Of a stretch of 64,000 nt of DNA, positions 44,179 through 52,445 are shown piece by piece; within the stretch, counting starts at the first letter, position 1, and each line of letters begins with the position of its first letter. Under the pieces are notes generated by a model. The model was given only the letters and a program-made list of their open reading frames with translations. It did not search any database and was not told the DNA's origin. Made by a program: the position numbers and the translations under genes. The stretch comes from Gymnodinialimonas ceratoperidinii. Its GTDB lineage: Bacteria > Pseudomonadota > Alphaproteobacteria > Rhodobacterales > Rhodobacteraceae. Location: NCBI RefSeq assembly GCF_019297855.1, contig NZ_CP079194.1, positions 1,909,501 through 1,973,500 of the forward strand, in the 5' to 3' direction.

Positions 44179-45028
44179 CTCGGGCCTCTTTCGCGAGCCC
44201 TTCGAACATCGGGAAAAGGTAGGAGAAATCGGTGCCGCCGTCGCCGCCATCCGTGGCGGTGCGCAAAACGTCGTGGGTGAGGTCGGTGTAGACCGAGGGG
44301 CCGCCGAGCGCGTCTGCGAAGCGGCGTGCAAGTCCAAGGTCCTTCTCGAGGTTGGAAATCACCGAACGGCCGTTCATCACGCCGCCGAGGATGTCGCGCG
44401 GGAACCGAACCTCGGTCACAAAGCTGCGTGCGTTGCCCGCGTTCAGCACGTCCACGGCACGTGCCACGTCAAGCCCGGCCTTTTCGGCCAGTGTCAGCCC
44501 CTCGCAGGTGGCGAGGAATGCGGAATGGAGGATCAGGTTGTGCACGAGCTTCATGGCATGGCCTGCGCCAACCTCGCCCAGGTGGAACCGCTGCGCCGAA
44601 ATGATGTCGAGCACCGGCGCGATCTGTGCGATCACCTCTGCATCGCCGCCCATCATCAGCGTCAGCTTGCCCGCGTCAGCGCCCGCCGCGCCGCCGGTCA
44701 TGGCCGCGTCGACATAGGCCAAGCCGCGCGGGCGCAACGTCTCGGCAAGTGCTTTGCTCTGATCGGGGTGGGAGGTTGTCAGATCGACGATGATTTGCCC
44801 GTCGTGGGTATCAATTTCCGCCATGACGTCAGCCACTTGCGTGGTGCTTGGCACGACGAACAGCAACACGTCGCAGGCGTCGATGTCATCGCTCACACCC
44901 TCGGACAATCCCGCGACCCGGCGCTGGTCGGGCTTGCTGTCGCGCGCGGCATGGAGCTGGCCCGCGCGGTCGAGACAGCGGGCGATGCCGCCTCCCATCT
45001 GGCCAAGTCCGACAACGCCGACGCGCAT
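44171..45028 (-). CDS. 3-Hydroxyisobutyrate dehydrogenase-type NAD(P) reductase (second of two)
   Basis: A 285-residue enzyme of the same family as its downstream neighbour. Marks: VGVVGLGQMGGGIARCLD, DAAMTGGAAGADAGKLTLMMGG, and GAGHAMKLVHNLILHSAF with the catalytic Lys. Apart from these motifs the two sequences differ widely, so this is not a recent duplication. ATG 45028 overlaps the Gfo/Idh/MocA stop (TGATG); a GTG one codon earlier is possible. It is the middle of a leftward three-gene unit. Confidence 0.88.
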   Translation of the reverse strand: MRVGVVGLGQMGGGIARCLDRAGQLHAARDSKPDQRRVAGLSEGVSDDIDACDVLLFVVPSTTQVADVMAEIDTHDGQIIVDLTTSHPDQSKALAETLRPRGLAYVDAAMTGGAAGADAGKLTLMMGGDAEVIAQIAPVLDIISAQRFHLGEVGAGHAMKLVHNLILHSAFLATCEGLTLAEKAGLDVARAVDVLNAGNARSFVTEVRFPRDILGGVMNGRSVISNLEKDLGLARRFADALGGPSVYTDLTHDVLRTATDGGDGGTDFSYLFPMFEGLAKEARGE

Positions 45029-46113
45029 CACGCGTCGTCACCGTTTTGCGCCGCGAGCATGTCCGCAAGGGTCGCCATGGCGTGGTTGGACAGCGGCAGT
45101 TCCACCGGATCGCCGGTCGCCGCCGAGATATCCGCCGCGAGGTAGCTCTCCATCACCATGCGGGCATGGCTCGGCGAGACGAGGGGATCGCGGTCCAGCA
45201 AGACGGACTCGAGGAAATGGATCGTCTCGGGTCCCATTTGGCCCGCGTACATGTGGTCCACGTGCTCACCGGGCATGGTCGAGAGGGGAAATTGCGTGTG
45301 GTTGTCGACGGTGGAGTACCAGTTGTCGCGCGATGTATCGTCGAGGATCAAGGCGCCTTCGGTGCCGGTGATCTCGATCCACGTGCCGCAGTAATTGGGG
45401 TAGGCAGGGGGCAGGTTCCAGCCGCCGCCGATGACCACAAGCGTGCCGTTATCCATGTTTACCGTGTTCCACATGCAGTCGTAGGACCCGTTGAGCTCCT
45501 CCATGTAGCCATAGGCGCCCTGGCTGTAGACCTTGGTGGGCTTGGCATCGAGCAGCCAGTAGACGAAGTCCAGATCGTGTGTCGATTCCATCGCCGCCGG
45601 AGAGAGCTTCACCCGTCCCGCGATCCGCGAGCCGAGGCTCCGCGACAGGTGGCGGCTGACCATGACGTTGACGATCTTGCCAAGCTTGCCTTCAGAGATG
45701 GTTTTCTTCGCCCAGGCGATCTTGGGATTGAATCGCTGCGAATAGCCGATGGTGAACTTCACGCCCTTTTCGTTCGCGATATTGATCAGGTCGTCGGCCT
45801 CGGCCAGCTCCATGGCGATGGGCTTTTCCAGCAGCACATGCTTACCGGCTTTCAGGCAGTCGCGCGCGATGGGGTAGTGGGTCGGCTCCGGCGTGGTGGA
45901 GATATAGACGACCTCGATATTGGGGTTCTTGACGATATCCTGATAATCATCGGTCGCCGTCGCCGGATTGGTCAGCTCGCGGACTTCGGCGAGGCGTTCC
46001 GGCTTGATCTCGCAGATATGCAGCTTGTCGACGAGCGCGGATTTCGCGAGCGATTCCGCACGCATACCTCCGCACCAGCCGGTTCCGATGACCGCGACTT
46101 CTACCTGTCTCAT
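45028..46113 (-). CDS. Gfo/Idh/MocA family oxidoreductase
   Basis: A 361-residue sugar-type dehydrogenase. N-terminal Rossmann EVAVIGTGWCGGMRAESLA; the family E-K-P motif in GKHVLLEKPIAMELAEAD; the catalytic region after STHDLDFVYWLL with a conserved His-Asp pair. Substrates of the family are inositols, glucose derivatives and sugar acids. The start at 46113 gives the usual N-terminus; ATG at 46125 is an alternative. It heads the unit with the two hydroxyacid-type reductases and lies 105 bp past the GntR stop. A related but distinct enzyme is at 55258. Confidence 0.88.
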   Translation of the reverse strand: MRQVEVAVIGTGWCGGMRAESLAKSALVDKLHICEIKPERLAEVRELTNPATATDDYQDIVKNPNIEVVYISTTPEPTHYPIARDCLKAGKHVLLEKPIAMELAEADDLINIANEKGVKFTIGYSQRFNPKIAWAKKTISEGKLGKIVNVMVSRHLSRSLGSRIAGRVKLSPAAMESTHDLDFVYWLLDAKPTKVYSQGAYGYMEELNGSYDCMWNTVNMDNGTLVVIGGGWNLPPAYPNYCGTWIEITGTEGALILDDTSRDNWYSTVDNHTQFPLSTMPGEHVDHMYAGQMGPETIHFLESVLLDRDPLVSPSHARMVMESYLAADISAATGDPVELPLSNHAMATLADMLAAQNGDDA

Positions 46114-46218
46114 GCCCACATCCATCCTGTCCAAGTGTTTGATAGTTTGTAGGGAAATGGGCAGGGCGCGGGCAAGCAAGCATTCCTGATAGGGGCTATG
46201 CGAACTTCTGAACCCGCC

Positions 46219-46905
46219 TCAGTCCTCCGAGGTTTCCATCAGCGCATTCCGGGTGGATTTCAGGTGCCGGGTCATGGCCTTAGCTGCGGCAACCCCATCG
46301 CGGGATTCCAGCGCCGCGACGATCTCATCGTGCTCATCGAAGGAGTGATACTCCGGCTCGGGGCGTTGTTGAGACGGCGCAAGCCGGCGCCAGACGACGA
46401 CCTGCCGCACACCGTTGAGGATCTCGGAGAGGGTTTGCAGCAGCGCATTGCCGGAGCCCGCCGCAATCGCGGCGTGGAAGTCGTGATCCAGCGTCTCGTA
46501 GGCGGCCCAGGTGGGCGCCGCGCGCATGTCGTCGGACAGCCTGCGCAGGTCGCGAAGCTGTTTCGGACTGGCGTTCACGGCGGCAAGCCGGGTGAGCTCG
46601 GGCTCCAGCGCAAGGCGCGCGTCCATGGCGTCGATAGGGGCGGTCGTCTCGGACAGGGTGGCGATGGTCGCCTCCATCCCCCGACCGTTGCGCGCCGCAT
46701 TGGGCGATTTCGCAAGGAACGTCCCGCGTCCGACGTGCCTTTCCAGCACGCCCTCGGCCTCCAGCACCAGCAGCGCGTTGCGCAGTTCGGCGCGGCTCAG
46801 CCCGAGCGTGCTGCTCAACGCCCGCTCCGCGGGCAGGCGCGCGCCCCGTGTCATGTCCGATGTGGCTATCCAGCGGCGCAGTCGGATCAGGTTCTTGTCT
46901 TGCAA
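46219..46905 (-). CDS. GntR family regulator with FCD ligand domain
   Basis: A 228-residue repressor. The winged helix-turn-helix is N-terminal (MTRGARLPAERALSSTLGLSRAELRNALLVLEAEGVLERHVGRGTFLA). The FCD helical bundle follows, with the metal-site Asp and His of DHDFHAAIAAGSGNALL and a later histidine in TRHLKSTR. FCD regulators bind carboxylates or sugar acids. The only usable start is TTG at 46905 with GGA upstream. A palindrome of the PdhR-like type lies 110 bp upstream and two more at 40631 and 40727, so this protein probably controls itself and the dehydrogenase-aldolase unit. Confidence 0.88.
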   Translation of the reverse strand: MQDKNLIRLRRWIATSDMTRGARLPAERALSSTLGLSRAELRNALLVLEAEGVLERHVGRGTFLAKSPNAARNGRGMEATIATLSETTAPIDAMDARLALEPELTRLAAVNASPKQLRDLRRLSDDMRAAPTWAAYETLDHDFHAAIAAGSGNALLQTLSEILNGVRQVVVWRRLAPSQQRPEPEYHSFDEHDEIVAALESRDGVAAAKAMTRHLKSTRNALMETSED

Positions 46906-47014
46906 TGGTCGTCCAATCGTTAAAGTCGGCCCCGGAGTGACCTTCGTGCTACCGCGCCAGAAAATTAGCCTCTAAGCTGACTTCCGTGAGGAAAAGGTGT
47001 CACGTATGACAGCG

Positions 47015-47028
47015 ATTGGTCAACCAAA
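47015..47028. promoter_or_regulatory. GntR/FCD-type operator upstream of the gntR gene
   Basis: ATTGGTCAACCAAA differs from the two copies before the dehydrogenase only in the spacer and last base. It lies in the 145-bp gap between the cupin stop and the GntR start, fitting autoregulation. Confidence 0.6.
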
Positions 47029-47050
47029 TCATTGCATGACCGCGCGAAGG

Positions 47051-47467
47051 TCAGACCTGATCGCGGGGCGACATATGCGCGACCGTCTCTCCGGTCTCGA
47101 CAAAGGTGCGCGTCACGTCACGCGCGGCGTAGATCCAGAGGATGGTGAGGGGGCCGTCGCCGATGTTGCGGAAGTAGTGCGGCACCTCGGCCGGCACGAA
47201 GCTGGTATCCATCGGCCCCAACTGCCGCACCTCTCCGCCGACCATGGCTTCAGCCTCGCCCGAAAGGATCGTGACCTGTTCGGCGCAATTATGCGTGTGC
47301 AACGGCGCCGCGGCGCCTGCCGGGAAGACCGTCGTGCCGGTCGTAAACGGCGCGGCATCCGCGACGGATTTGCCGATCATCAACCGTGTCTCGACCCCGT
47401 CCCCCCGCGCGAAGGGCTTGATCTCGCCATAGCTGACGATCGTGCCGGTCTCTTGTCCATTTCCCAT
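47051..47467 (-). CDS. Cupin domain protein
   Basis: A 138-residue single-domain cupin. Motif 1 is TVFPAGAAAPLHTHNCAEQVTILSGEAEAMVGG with metal ligands His-His-Glu; motif 2 is PMDTSFVPAEVPHYFRNIGD with the last His. All four ligands are present, so it should bind a divalent metal. Its ATG is only 31 bp from that of the divergent Ldh-family gene, meaning overlapping promoters. It may be an isomerase, a lyase helper or a sensor within the carboxylate-degradation block. Confidence 0.85.
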   Translation of the reverse strand: MGNGQETGTIVSYGEIKPFARGDGVETRLMIGKSVADAAPFTTGTTVFPAGAAAPLHTHNCAEQVTILSGEAEAMVGGEVRQLGPMDTSFVPAEVPHYFRNIGDGPLTILWIYAARDVTRTFVETGETVAHMSPRDQV

Positions 47468-47498
47468 GATTTTCCCTTTATTCCTGATGAGGTATCCA

Positions 47499-48545
47499 AT
47501 GTCTGAACGTGTCGCGCAGAGCGCTTTGCAGGCTTTCATCTCCCGCAGCCTGAGCGCTGTCGGCATGCCCGAGAGTGACGCCGCAAAGGTTGCGGCCCTG
47601 ATGGCGCAGGCCGATGTGAACGGGCAGGACGGGCACGGCGTTTTCCGCCTGCCCATGTACATCAAACGCATCCGCGCGGGGGGTATGAACATGACCCCGA
47701 CGTTCAAGCGTCTGTCCGAGCGTCCCGCCACGGCGCTGATCGATGGGGACAACGCGATGGGTCATCTGGTGATGCACCATGCGACCGAACTGGCGATGGA
47801 GAAGGCGCGCACCACCGGCGTCGCCTGGGTTGGGGCGCGGATGTCGAACCACGCGGGCCCCGCCGCGCTCTACGCGACGATGCCCGCGCGCGAGAACATG
47901 ATCGGGCTCTATCTTGCCGTCGGTTCCGCCAACCACATGCCGCCCTGGGGCGGGACGGACATGCTGCTTTCGACCAACCCGATCGCGGTCGCGCTGCCCT
48001 CGAAGGATTACCCGCCGATCGTGCTCGACATGGCCACGACCGTCGCCGCCTACGGCAAGGTCAAGACCGCCGCGCAGCGGGGCGAGGAGATGCCGGAGGG
48101 CTGGATGATCGACCGCACGGGCGCGCCGCTCACCGATCCCACCCGCGCCTCGGAAGGGTTCCTGCTGCCCATCGGGGGGCCGAAAGGCTACGGGCTGTCG
48201 CTGATTTTCGGCATCCTCGCAGGCGTGCTGAACGGCGCGGCGTTCGGGCGCGACGTGGTAGATTTCAACGCCGATGCCACGACGGTGACGAACACCGGGC
48301 AGATGATCCTCGCCCTCGATATCGCGGCTTTCGCGGACCCGGACGCCTTCCGTGCGGACATCGACGAGGTCTGGCGGCAGATGAAATCCTCGGCGCGGAT
48401 GCCGGGCGTGGACGAGATCCGTTTGCCCGGCGAGCGGATGGACCGTGTCAGGCAGGAGCGTGCCAGCAAGGGCATCCCGCTCTCTGACGCGCTGCGCGCG
48501 CAGTTGGATGAACTGGCCGGAGAGCTTGGCGTCGCGCCGCTTTAA
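47499..48545 (+). CDS. Malate/L-lactate dehydrogenase (Ldh2) family oxidoreductase
   Basis: A 348-residue NAD(P) enzyme of the family that includes ureidoglycolate, 2,3-diketogulonate and sulfolactate dehydrogenases, unrelated to classical MDH/LDH. The catalytic His is in DVNGQDGHGVFRLPMYI. Further blocks are TALIDGDNAMGHLVM, GMARTS-like VGARMSNHAGPAALYA, STNPIAVALPS, VLDMATTVAAYGKV and GGPKGYGLSLI. It reduces a 2-keto acid or oxidises a 2-hydroxy acid. ATG 47499 has GAGG upstream. It is divergent from a cupin and convergent with the racemase-like gene. Confidence 0.9.
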   Translation: MSERVAQSALQAFISRSLSAVGMPESDAAKVAALMAQADVNGQDGHGVFRLPMYIKRIRAGGMNMTPTFKRLSERPATALIDGDNAMGHLVMHHATELAMEKARTTGVAWVGARMSNHAGPAALYATMPARENMIGLYLAVGSANHMPPWGGTDMLLSTNPIAVALPSKDYPPIVLDMATTVAAYGKVKTAAQRGEEMPEGWMIDRTGAPLTDPTRASEGFLLPIGGPKGYGLSLIFGILAGVLNGAAFGRDVVDFNADATTVTNTGQMILALDIAAFADPDAFRADIDEVWRQMKSSARMPGVDEIRLPGERMDRVRQERASKGIPLSDALRAQLDELAGELGVAPL

Positions 48546-48561
48546 GCGGCCCGCGCGGGCG

Positions 48562-49311
48562 TCACGCCACAAGCCGGGTCGGATCACGGAAGTCATCGGG
48601 CAGGGGCTTGCGGGTGATCTGGCCGCCTAACGTCAAAGGCATATCCAGCCCCATCTGGCGCAGCGCATACCAATAGCCGACCGCGGTGGACGAGATCACC
48701 GGCTTGCCGAGCCGCGCCTCGAGGTCGTCGATCATATCGGCAATCCCGAGCGCGCCGCCCACGTGGAGGATCGTGTCCACCGCGTCGGTATTCACCTTGT
48801 CGAATGCGTCATGGATCGCATCAAGCGGCACGTCGATGATCTTGTCAGAGGTCTTGACGTGCAGCCAAGCGGTCTCGGGCACGTCAAAGCCATGGGCACG
48901 GTAAAAGCCGCGCGCGCTTTCGGAATATTCCTCGGACATCGGGGAAATGAGGCCAATCCGCTTGGCGCCCATGAGCTTGAGGGCGGCGACGCAGGCGTCT
49001 CCGGCGGTGACGATCGGAACGCCGGGCAGGGCGGCGGCAAGGTCGGCACGGTAGGCGATCTGGCGGTCCAGAGACCAATTCCGCATCTCGACCGAATTTG
49101 CGCAGAGCACCATGTCGGGCCAGCACCCCCGCGCCTGCCCCATGATCGAGACCATCGCCTCCGGCACCTTGTCCTGCACCGAGATATCAAACCGGTAGGT
49201 CTGGTTGCTCACACCCTCGGGGCGCAGCATCTCGTGCTCGGGCTGCATGTTGGAATTCTGTTGCGGGATCATCAGCGCCAGGACGCCCTTGGGTCCGTAT
49301 CTGTCAGGCAC
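48562..49311 (-). CDS. Asp/Glu racemase superfamily protein (maleate isomerase / arylmalonate decarboxylase-like)
   Basis: A 249-residue protein. DRYGPKGVLALMIPQQNSNMQPEHE matches the N-terminus of maleate isomerase and AMDase relatives. The first catalytic position is a cysteine in MVLCANSVEM. At the second position, where maleate isomerase and racemases have Cys, the sequence is HVGGALGIADMID with no Cys. One-cysteine members act as decarboxylases or isomerases rather than racemases. The start is GTG at 49311 with GGAG seven bases upstream. It is the last gene after tctC, so its substrate is probably a dicarboxylate brought in by the TctABC importer. Confidence 0.75.
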   Translation of the reverse strand: MPDRYGPKGVLALMIPQQNSNMQPEHEMLRPEGVSNQTYRFDISVQDKVPEAMVSIMGQARGCWPDMVLCANSVEMRNWSLDRQIAYRADLAAALPGVPIVTAGDACVAALKLMGAKRIGLISPMSEEYSESARGFYRAHGFDVPETAWLHVKTSDKIIDVPLDAIHDAFDKVNTDAVDTILHVGGALGIADMIDDLEARLGKPVISSTAVGYWYALRQMGLDMPLTLGGQITRKPLPDDFRDPTRLVA

Positions 49312-49347
49312 GGGCAATCTCCACACATGTTAGGGAAGGGGGGTGCA

Positions 49348-49369
49348 GGGGCCGCGTGGGCGCGGCCCC
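49348..49369 (-). terminator. GC-rich stem-loop after tctC
   Basis: Perfect 9-bp stem GGGGCCGCG / CGCGGCCCC with a 4-base loop, 12 bp after the tctC stop and 36 bp before the racemase-like start. No T-run. As with the ugpB hairpin it probably stabilises mRNA of the abundant binding protein and lowers read-through. Confidence 0.55.
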
Positions 49370-49381
49370 CGCGAGTATCGC

Positions 49382-50341
49382 TTATTGCGACGTCAGCTCA
49401 TTCACGAGCGCTTCGTAGGCGACGCTTTGCTCGGCGCGCATGGCCTCGTATTCATCGCCGGTGATGATGTCGATGTTCTCACCCAGACGACCCATCATGC
49501 GGTTGAAGGTGGTGTCCTCGCCCAGGGCCTCGAAGGCCTCGCGCAGGGTGGTCAAAGCCTCCTCAGGGGTGTCGGCCGGGGCCAGAACCACGCGGTGCAT
49601 GAAGCCCACGTCGCCTTCCACGCCCACCTCGGAGAAGGTCGGAACGTCGTCGTAGATCCGCTCGGGCCCGGCGGTCGCCAAGATGCGGATGGTGCCCGCA
49701 TCAAGATGGGAGCCGAGCGACGAGGGGAAGCCCATCGTTACATCTGCGTCGCCTGCCAAAAGCGCCTGCAGAGCCGGTCCGCCGCCCTGATAAGGCACGA
49801 GGTTCCACGACATATCAAGGGCTTGCATGAACTGAGCCGCGGGCACAAACAGCGCGCCCCAGTTGCCCGAATGGGCCATCTGGATGCTGCCGGGGTTCTC
49901 GCGCGAGGCCTCGATCAGGTCGTCCATGGTCTCGTAGGGGCTGTCCGCGCGCACGGCGATCGCGATGGGCGCGTAGTTGACCCGGGCCACGGTCACGAAA
50001 TCCTCGGAGGGATTGTAGGGCAGGTTCTCGACGTGCTGCTGCAGCATGTCGATATAGTTGTGGGTGAAGAGCAGCGTGTAGCCATCGGCGGGCGCGTTCG
50101 CCACTTCCTGCGTCCCGAGCTGACCGCCGGCACCGGGGGAAAGGCGCACAATGACGGCCTGCTCCAGGTAGCTCGGAATGATCGAAGTGATGACCCGTGC
50201 GTTCAAATCATGGGAGCCTCCCGCTCCCAGTGGAATGACCATGGTGATCGGGCGTTCAGGATAGTCCGATTGGGCCGTGGCGCCGGAAGCTGTCAGGGCC
50301 GCGCCCGTGACCGCCAATGCGGCTGCGAGTTTCTTCATCAT
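49382..50341 (-). CDS. tctC: Tripartite tricarboxylate transporter binding protein (TctC/Bug)
   Basis: A 319-residue periplasmic protein with a signal peptide (residues 1-22, ending ATAQ). Bug-family marks: YPERPITMVIPLGAGGSHDLNARVI at the N-terminal lobe, SPGAGGQLGTQEVANAPADGYTLLFTHN around the ligand carboxylate, and YQGGGPALQALLAGDADVTMG. Two ATG codons lie in tandem; GGGAG precedes. It captures a di- or tricarboxylate for TctAB. A second binding-protein-like gene without signal peptide heads the TctBA pair. Confidence 0.92.
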   Translation of the reverse strand: MMKKLAAALAVTGAALTASGATAQSDYPERPITMVIPLGAGGSHDLNARVITSIIPSYLEQAVIVRLSPGAGGQLGTQEVANAPADGYTLLFTHNYIDMLQQHVENLPYNPSEDFVTVARVNYAPIAIAVRADSPYETMDDLIEASRENPGSIQMAHSGNWGALFVPAAQFMQALDMSWNLVPYQGGGPALQALLAGDADVTMGFPSSLGSHLDAGTIRILATAGPERIYDDVPTFSEVGVEGDVGFMHRVVLAPADTPEEALTTLREAFEALGEDTTFNRMMGRLGENIDIITGDEYEAMRAEQSVAYEALVNELTSQ

Positions 50342-50399
50342 GTCTTGTCTCCCTTTGGTTAAATGTGGAAGGCGCCGCATCGCTGCGCCGCCCTCCTTC

Positions 50400-51887
50400 T
50401 CATGCGATTGTCTTGGGTCTGCCGTAGAGCCGCTTCCACAGCACGTAGCCGAGGACCGGGGTCGCGAGCAGGATCATCAGAGCGCCGATGCGCTGTGTGG
50501 CGAAGAAGCCTACCGGATCGCCGTTCGACATCGCGACGGTCTGACCGAAGGCGTATTCCATCGATGGCCCGAGGATGAAGCCCATCACCATGGGCATCAC
50601 GTCGAACTTCGCGGCCTTCGCGATGATCCCGAAAAGGCCGAAGGCCACGAGGATCAGCAGGTCGGTGGCGTCGGAGCGGAACACATAGGTTCCCGCGAAG
50701 GCGAACATGATCACGATGGGGATCAGGATCGAGGTCTTGATCGTGACCAGCCGCGAGAAGAACGGGATCGCGAGGTAACCGATCACCACGAAGAGCAGGT
50801 TTGCCAGCACCATCGCGACGAGGATCGCGAAAACGGTCGCGCCCTGGGTCTCGAAAAGCTCCGGCCCCGGCCGCAGACCCTGCGCCACGAAGGCGCCCAG
50901 AAGGATCGCGGTGACGTTGTCGCCGGGAATGCCGAGGGTCAGCAGCGGCACCAGCGTCGGTCCGTTCACCGCGTTGTTGGCGGCCTCTGCGGCGGCGACG
51001 CCCTCCAGCTCACCCTCCCCGAAGGTCTCGGGGTGGGATGAGGCGTTCTTGGCCGCCGAATAGCCCATCAGCGCCGCCACGATCTGTCCGAGGCCGGGGA
51101 TGATGCCGATGCCGGTGCCGATCAATGTCGAGCGGCCGATGGTGCGGACGCAGCGGCGGAACTCGTGGAACTTCAGGCGCTCGCCCATCAGGGCAGCCAG
51201 TTTGCGGCCCTTCTCGTTGCGGATCACGACCGAGGCGACCTCGGGGATGGCGAAGACACCGATCAGCATCGGCAGCAGCGGAATGCCGGAACGCAGATCG
51301 AACAGCCCGAAGGTGAAGCGTTCCACGCCGCCGAGCGGGTCGGTGCCGATGAAGGACAGCCAGAGGCCGAACATCATCATGATCAGGCCCTTCACCGGGT
51401 TCGCGGCCGAGGTCGCGGCGATGATCACGAGGCTCATGAGCAGGACCGCGAAAAGCTCTGGCGGGCCGAACTGCATCACCAGGAAGGCGATCGGGAAGAT
51501 CATCAGGATTGTGAAGATGTCCGAAAAGGTATCTCCCGAGGCGGACGAGAACAGCGCCATGTCCAGCGCTTTGCGCGATTGGCCCTTTTGGGTAAGCTTG
51601 TAGCCATCCCTCGAGGTCGCCACCGCGGCACCCGTCCCGGGCATCGACAGCAGGATCGCCGGAACGCTGCCGCCGAAGATGCCGCCCTTGTAGATGCCGA
51701 GAAGGAAGGGGATGCCGACGAGCGGATCCATGAAGAACGAGATCGGCAGCAGGATTGCCATGGCCATCAGCGTGGTGAAGCCCGGCAGTGACCCGACCAG
51801 CATGCCGGCGAAAAGGCCGATGGCAACCATGGTGACTGTGTCCAGTCGCATGGCCATCCCGAAACCTTCGATAAATTGATCTAGCAT
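50400..51887 (-). CDS. tctA: Tripartite tricarboxylate transporter large permease (TctA)
   Basis: A 495-residue membrane protein with about eleven helices. Conserved TctA regions: FAGMLVGSLPGFTTLMAMAILLPISFFMDPLVGIPFLLGIYKGGIFGGSVPAILLSMPGTGAAVATSRDGY, GIIPGLGQIVAALMGYSAAK, and VPLLTLGIPGDNVTAILLGAFVAQGLRPGPELF. It transports the carboxylate by cation symport with TctB. The order tctB-tctA-tctC is one of the standard ones. ATG at 51887 is 39 bp after tctB. Confidence 0.95.
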   Translation of the reverse strand: MLDQFIEGFGMAMRLDTVTMVAIGLFAGMLVGSLPGFTTLMAMAILLPISFFMDPLVGIPFLLGIYKGGIFGGSVPAILLSMPGTGAAVATSRDGYKLTQKGQSRKALDMALFSSASGDTFSDIFTILMIFPIAFLVMQFGPPELFAVLLMSLVIIAATSAANPVKGLIMMMFGLWLSFIGTDPLGGVERFTFGLFDLRSGIPLLPMLIGVFAIPEVASVVIRNEKGRKLAALMGERLKFHEFRRCVRTIGRSTLIGTGIGIIPGLGQIVAALMGYSAAKNASSHPETFGEGELEGVAAAEAANNAVNGPTLVPLLTLGIPGDNVTAILLGAFVAQGLRPGPELFETQGATVFAILVAMVLANLLFVVIGYLAIPFFSRLVTIKTSILIPIVIMFAFAGTYVFRSDATDLLILVAFGLFGIIAKAAKFDVMPMVMGFILGPSMEYAFGQTVAMSNGDPVGFFATQRIGALMILLATPVLGYVLWKRLYGRPKTIA

Positions 51888-51926
51888 TGAAGCCTCTTCG
51901 GTAGGGGTCAGGTGTCAGGGTTCAGG

Positions 51927-52445
51927 TCAGAACGGCAGCAGACGCGCGTAGAACAGATCGATCGCGATGAGTTCCGGAAGTGACACGGCCAGAAGCCGCG
52001 TTGTGCCGAGATAGAGGGCGACGGGGCCGATCAGGGCGACGAGAACAATCTGGATCGGGTTGCGCGCGTCCATCATCAGCGACAGCAGCACGACCGTCAG
52101 AGCGGAGGAGATCAGGAAGCCGAAGGGCACCATGATCAGCGCGTAGAAGGTGAGGATGCCGAACAGAAGTGCGGAGCGACCCCATTCCGTCCGGCTCATC
52201 CGGGCGCTCTGCTCGGCCACCGTGCCCTTCGCGATCAGCACCAGCGCGGTGGCGCAGAGGATTGCCAGAAGGCCAATGGTGATCGTCGGAAACAGGCTTG
52301 GCGGGATCGCGGAGAGCGCACGGCCGAACAAGGCGCGAGGTGCCGCGATGAGCGCGCTCATGAACACCAACGACAGGAGCGAGGCCACCAGCAGGGCGAG
52401 GGTCGTCATCGTCTCTGGCGTGCGTGGAAGGGCTTTAAGGTTCAC
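51927..52445 (-). CDS. tctB: Tripartite tricarboxylate transporter small permease (TctB)
   Basis: A 172-residue membrane protein with four hydrophobic helices: residues 11-30, 44-66, 90-120 and 125-150. Low conservation is normal for TctB; the position before tctA identifies it. The start is GTG at 52445, overlapping the stop of the DctP-like gene as GTGA, so translation of tctB depends on that gene. Confidence 0.88.
   Translation of the reverse strand: MNLKALPRTPETMTTLALLVASLLSLVFMSALIAAPRALFGRALSAIPPSLFPTITIGLLAILCATALVLIAKGTVAEQSARMSRTEWGRSALLFGILTFYALIMVPFGFLISSALTVVLLSLMMDARNPIQIVLVALIGPVALYLGTTRLLAVSLPELIAIDLFYARLLPF

Noticed and set aside
44179..44337. N-terminal extension of the first hydroxyacid-type reductase
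   Set aside because: It overlaps the 3' end of the preceding gene out of frame and has no conserved sequence. The Rossmann fold starts right after GTG 44178.
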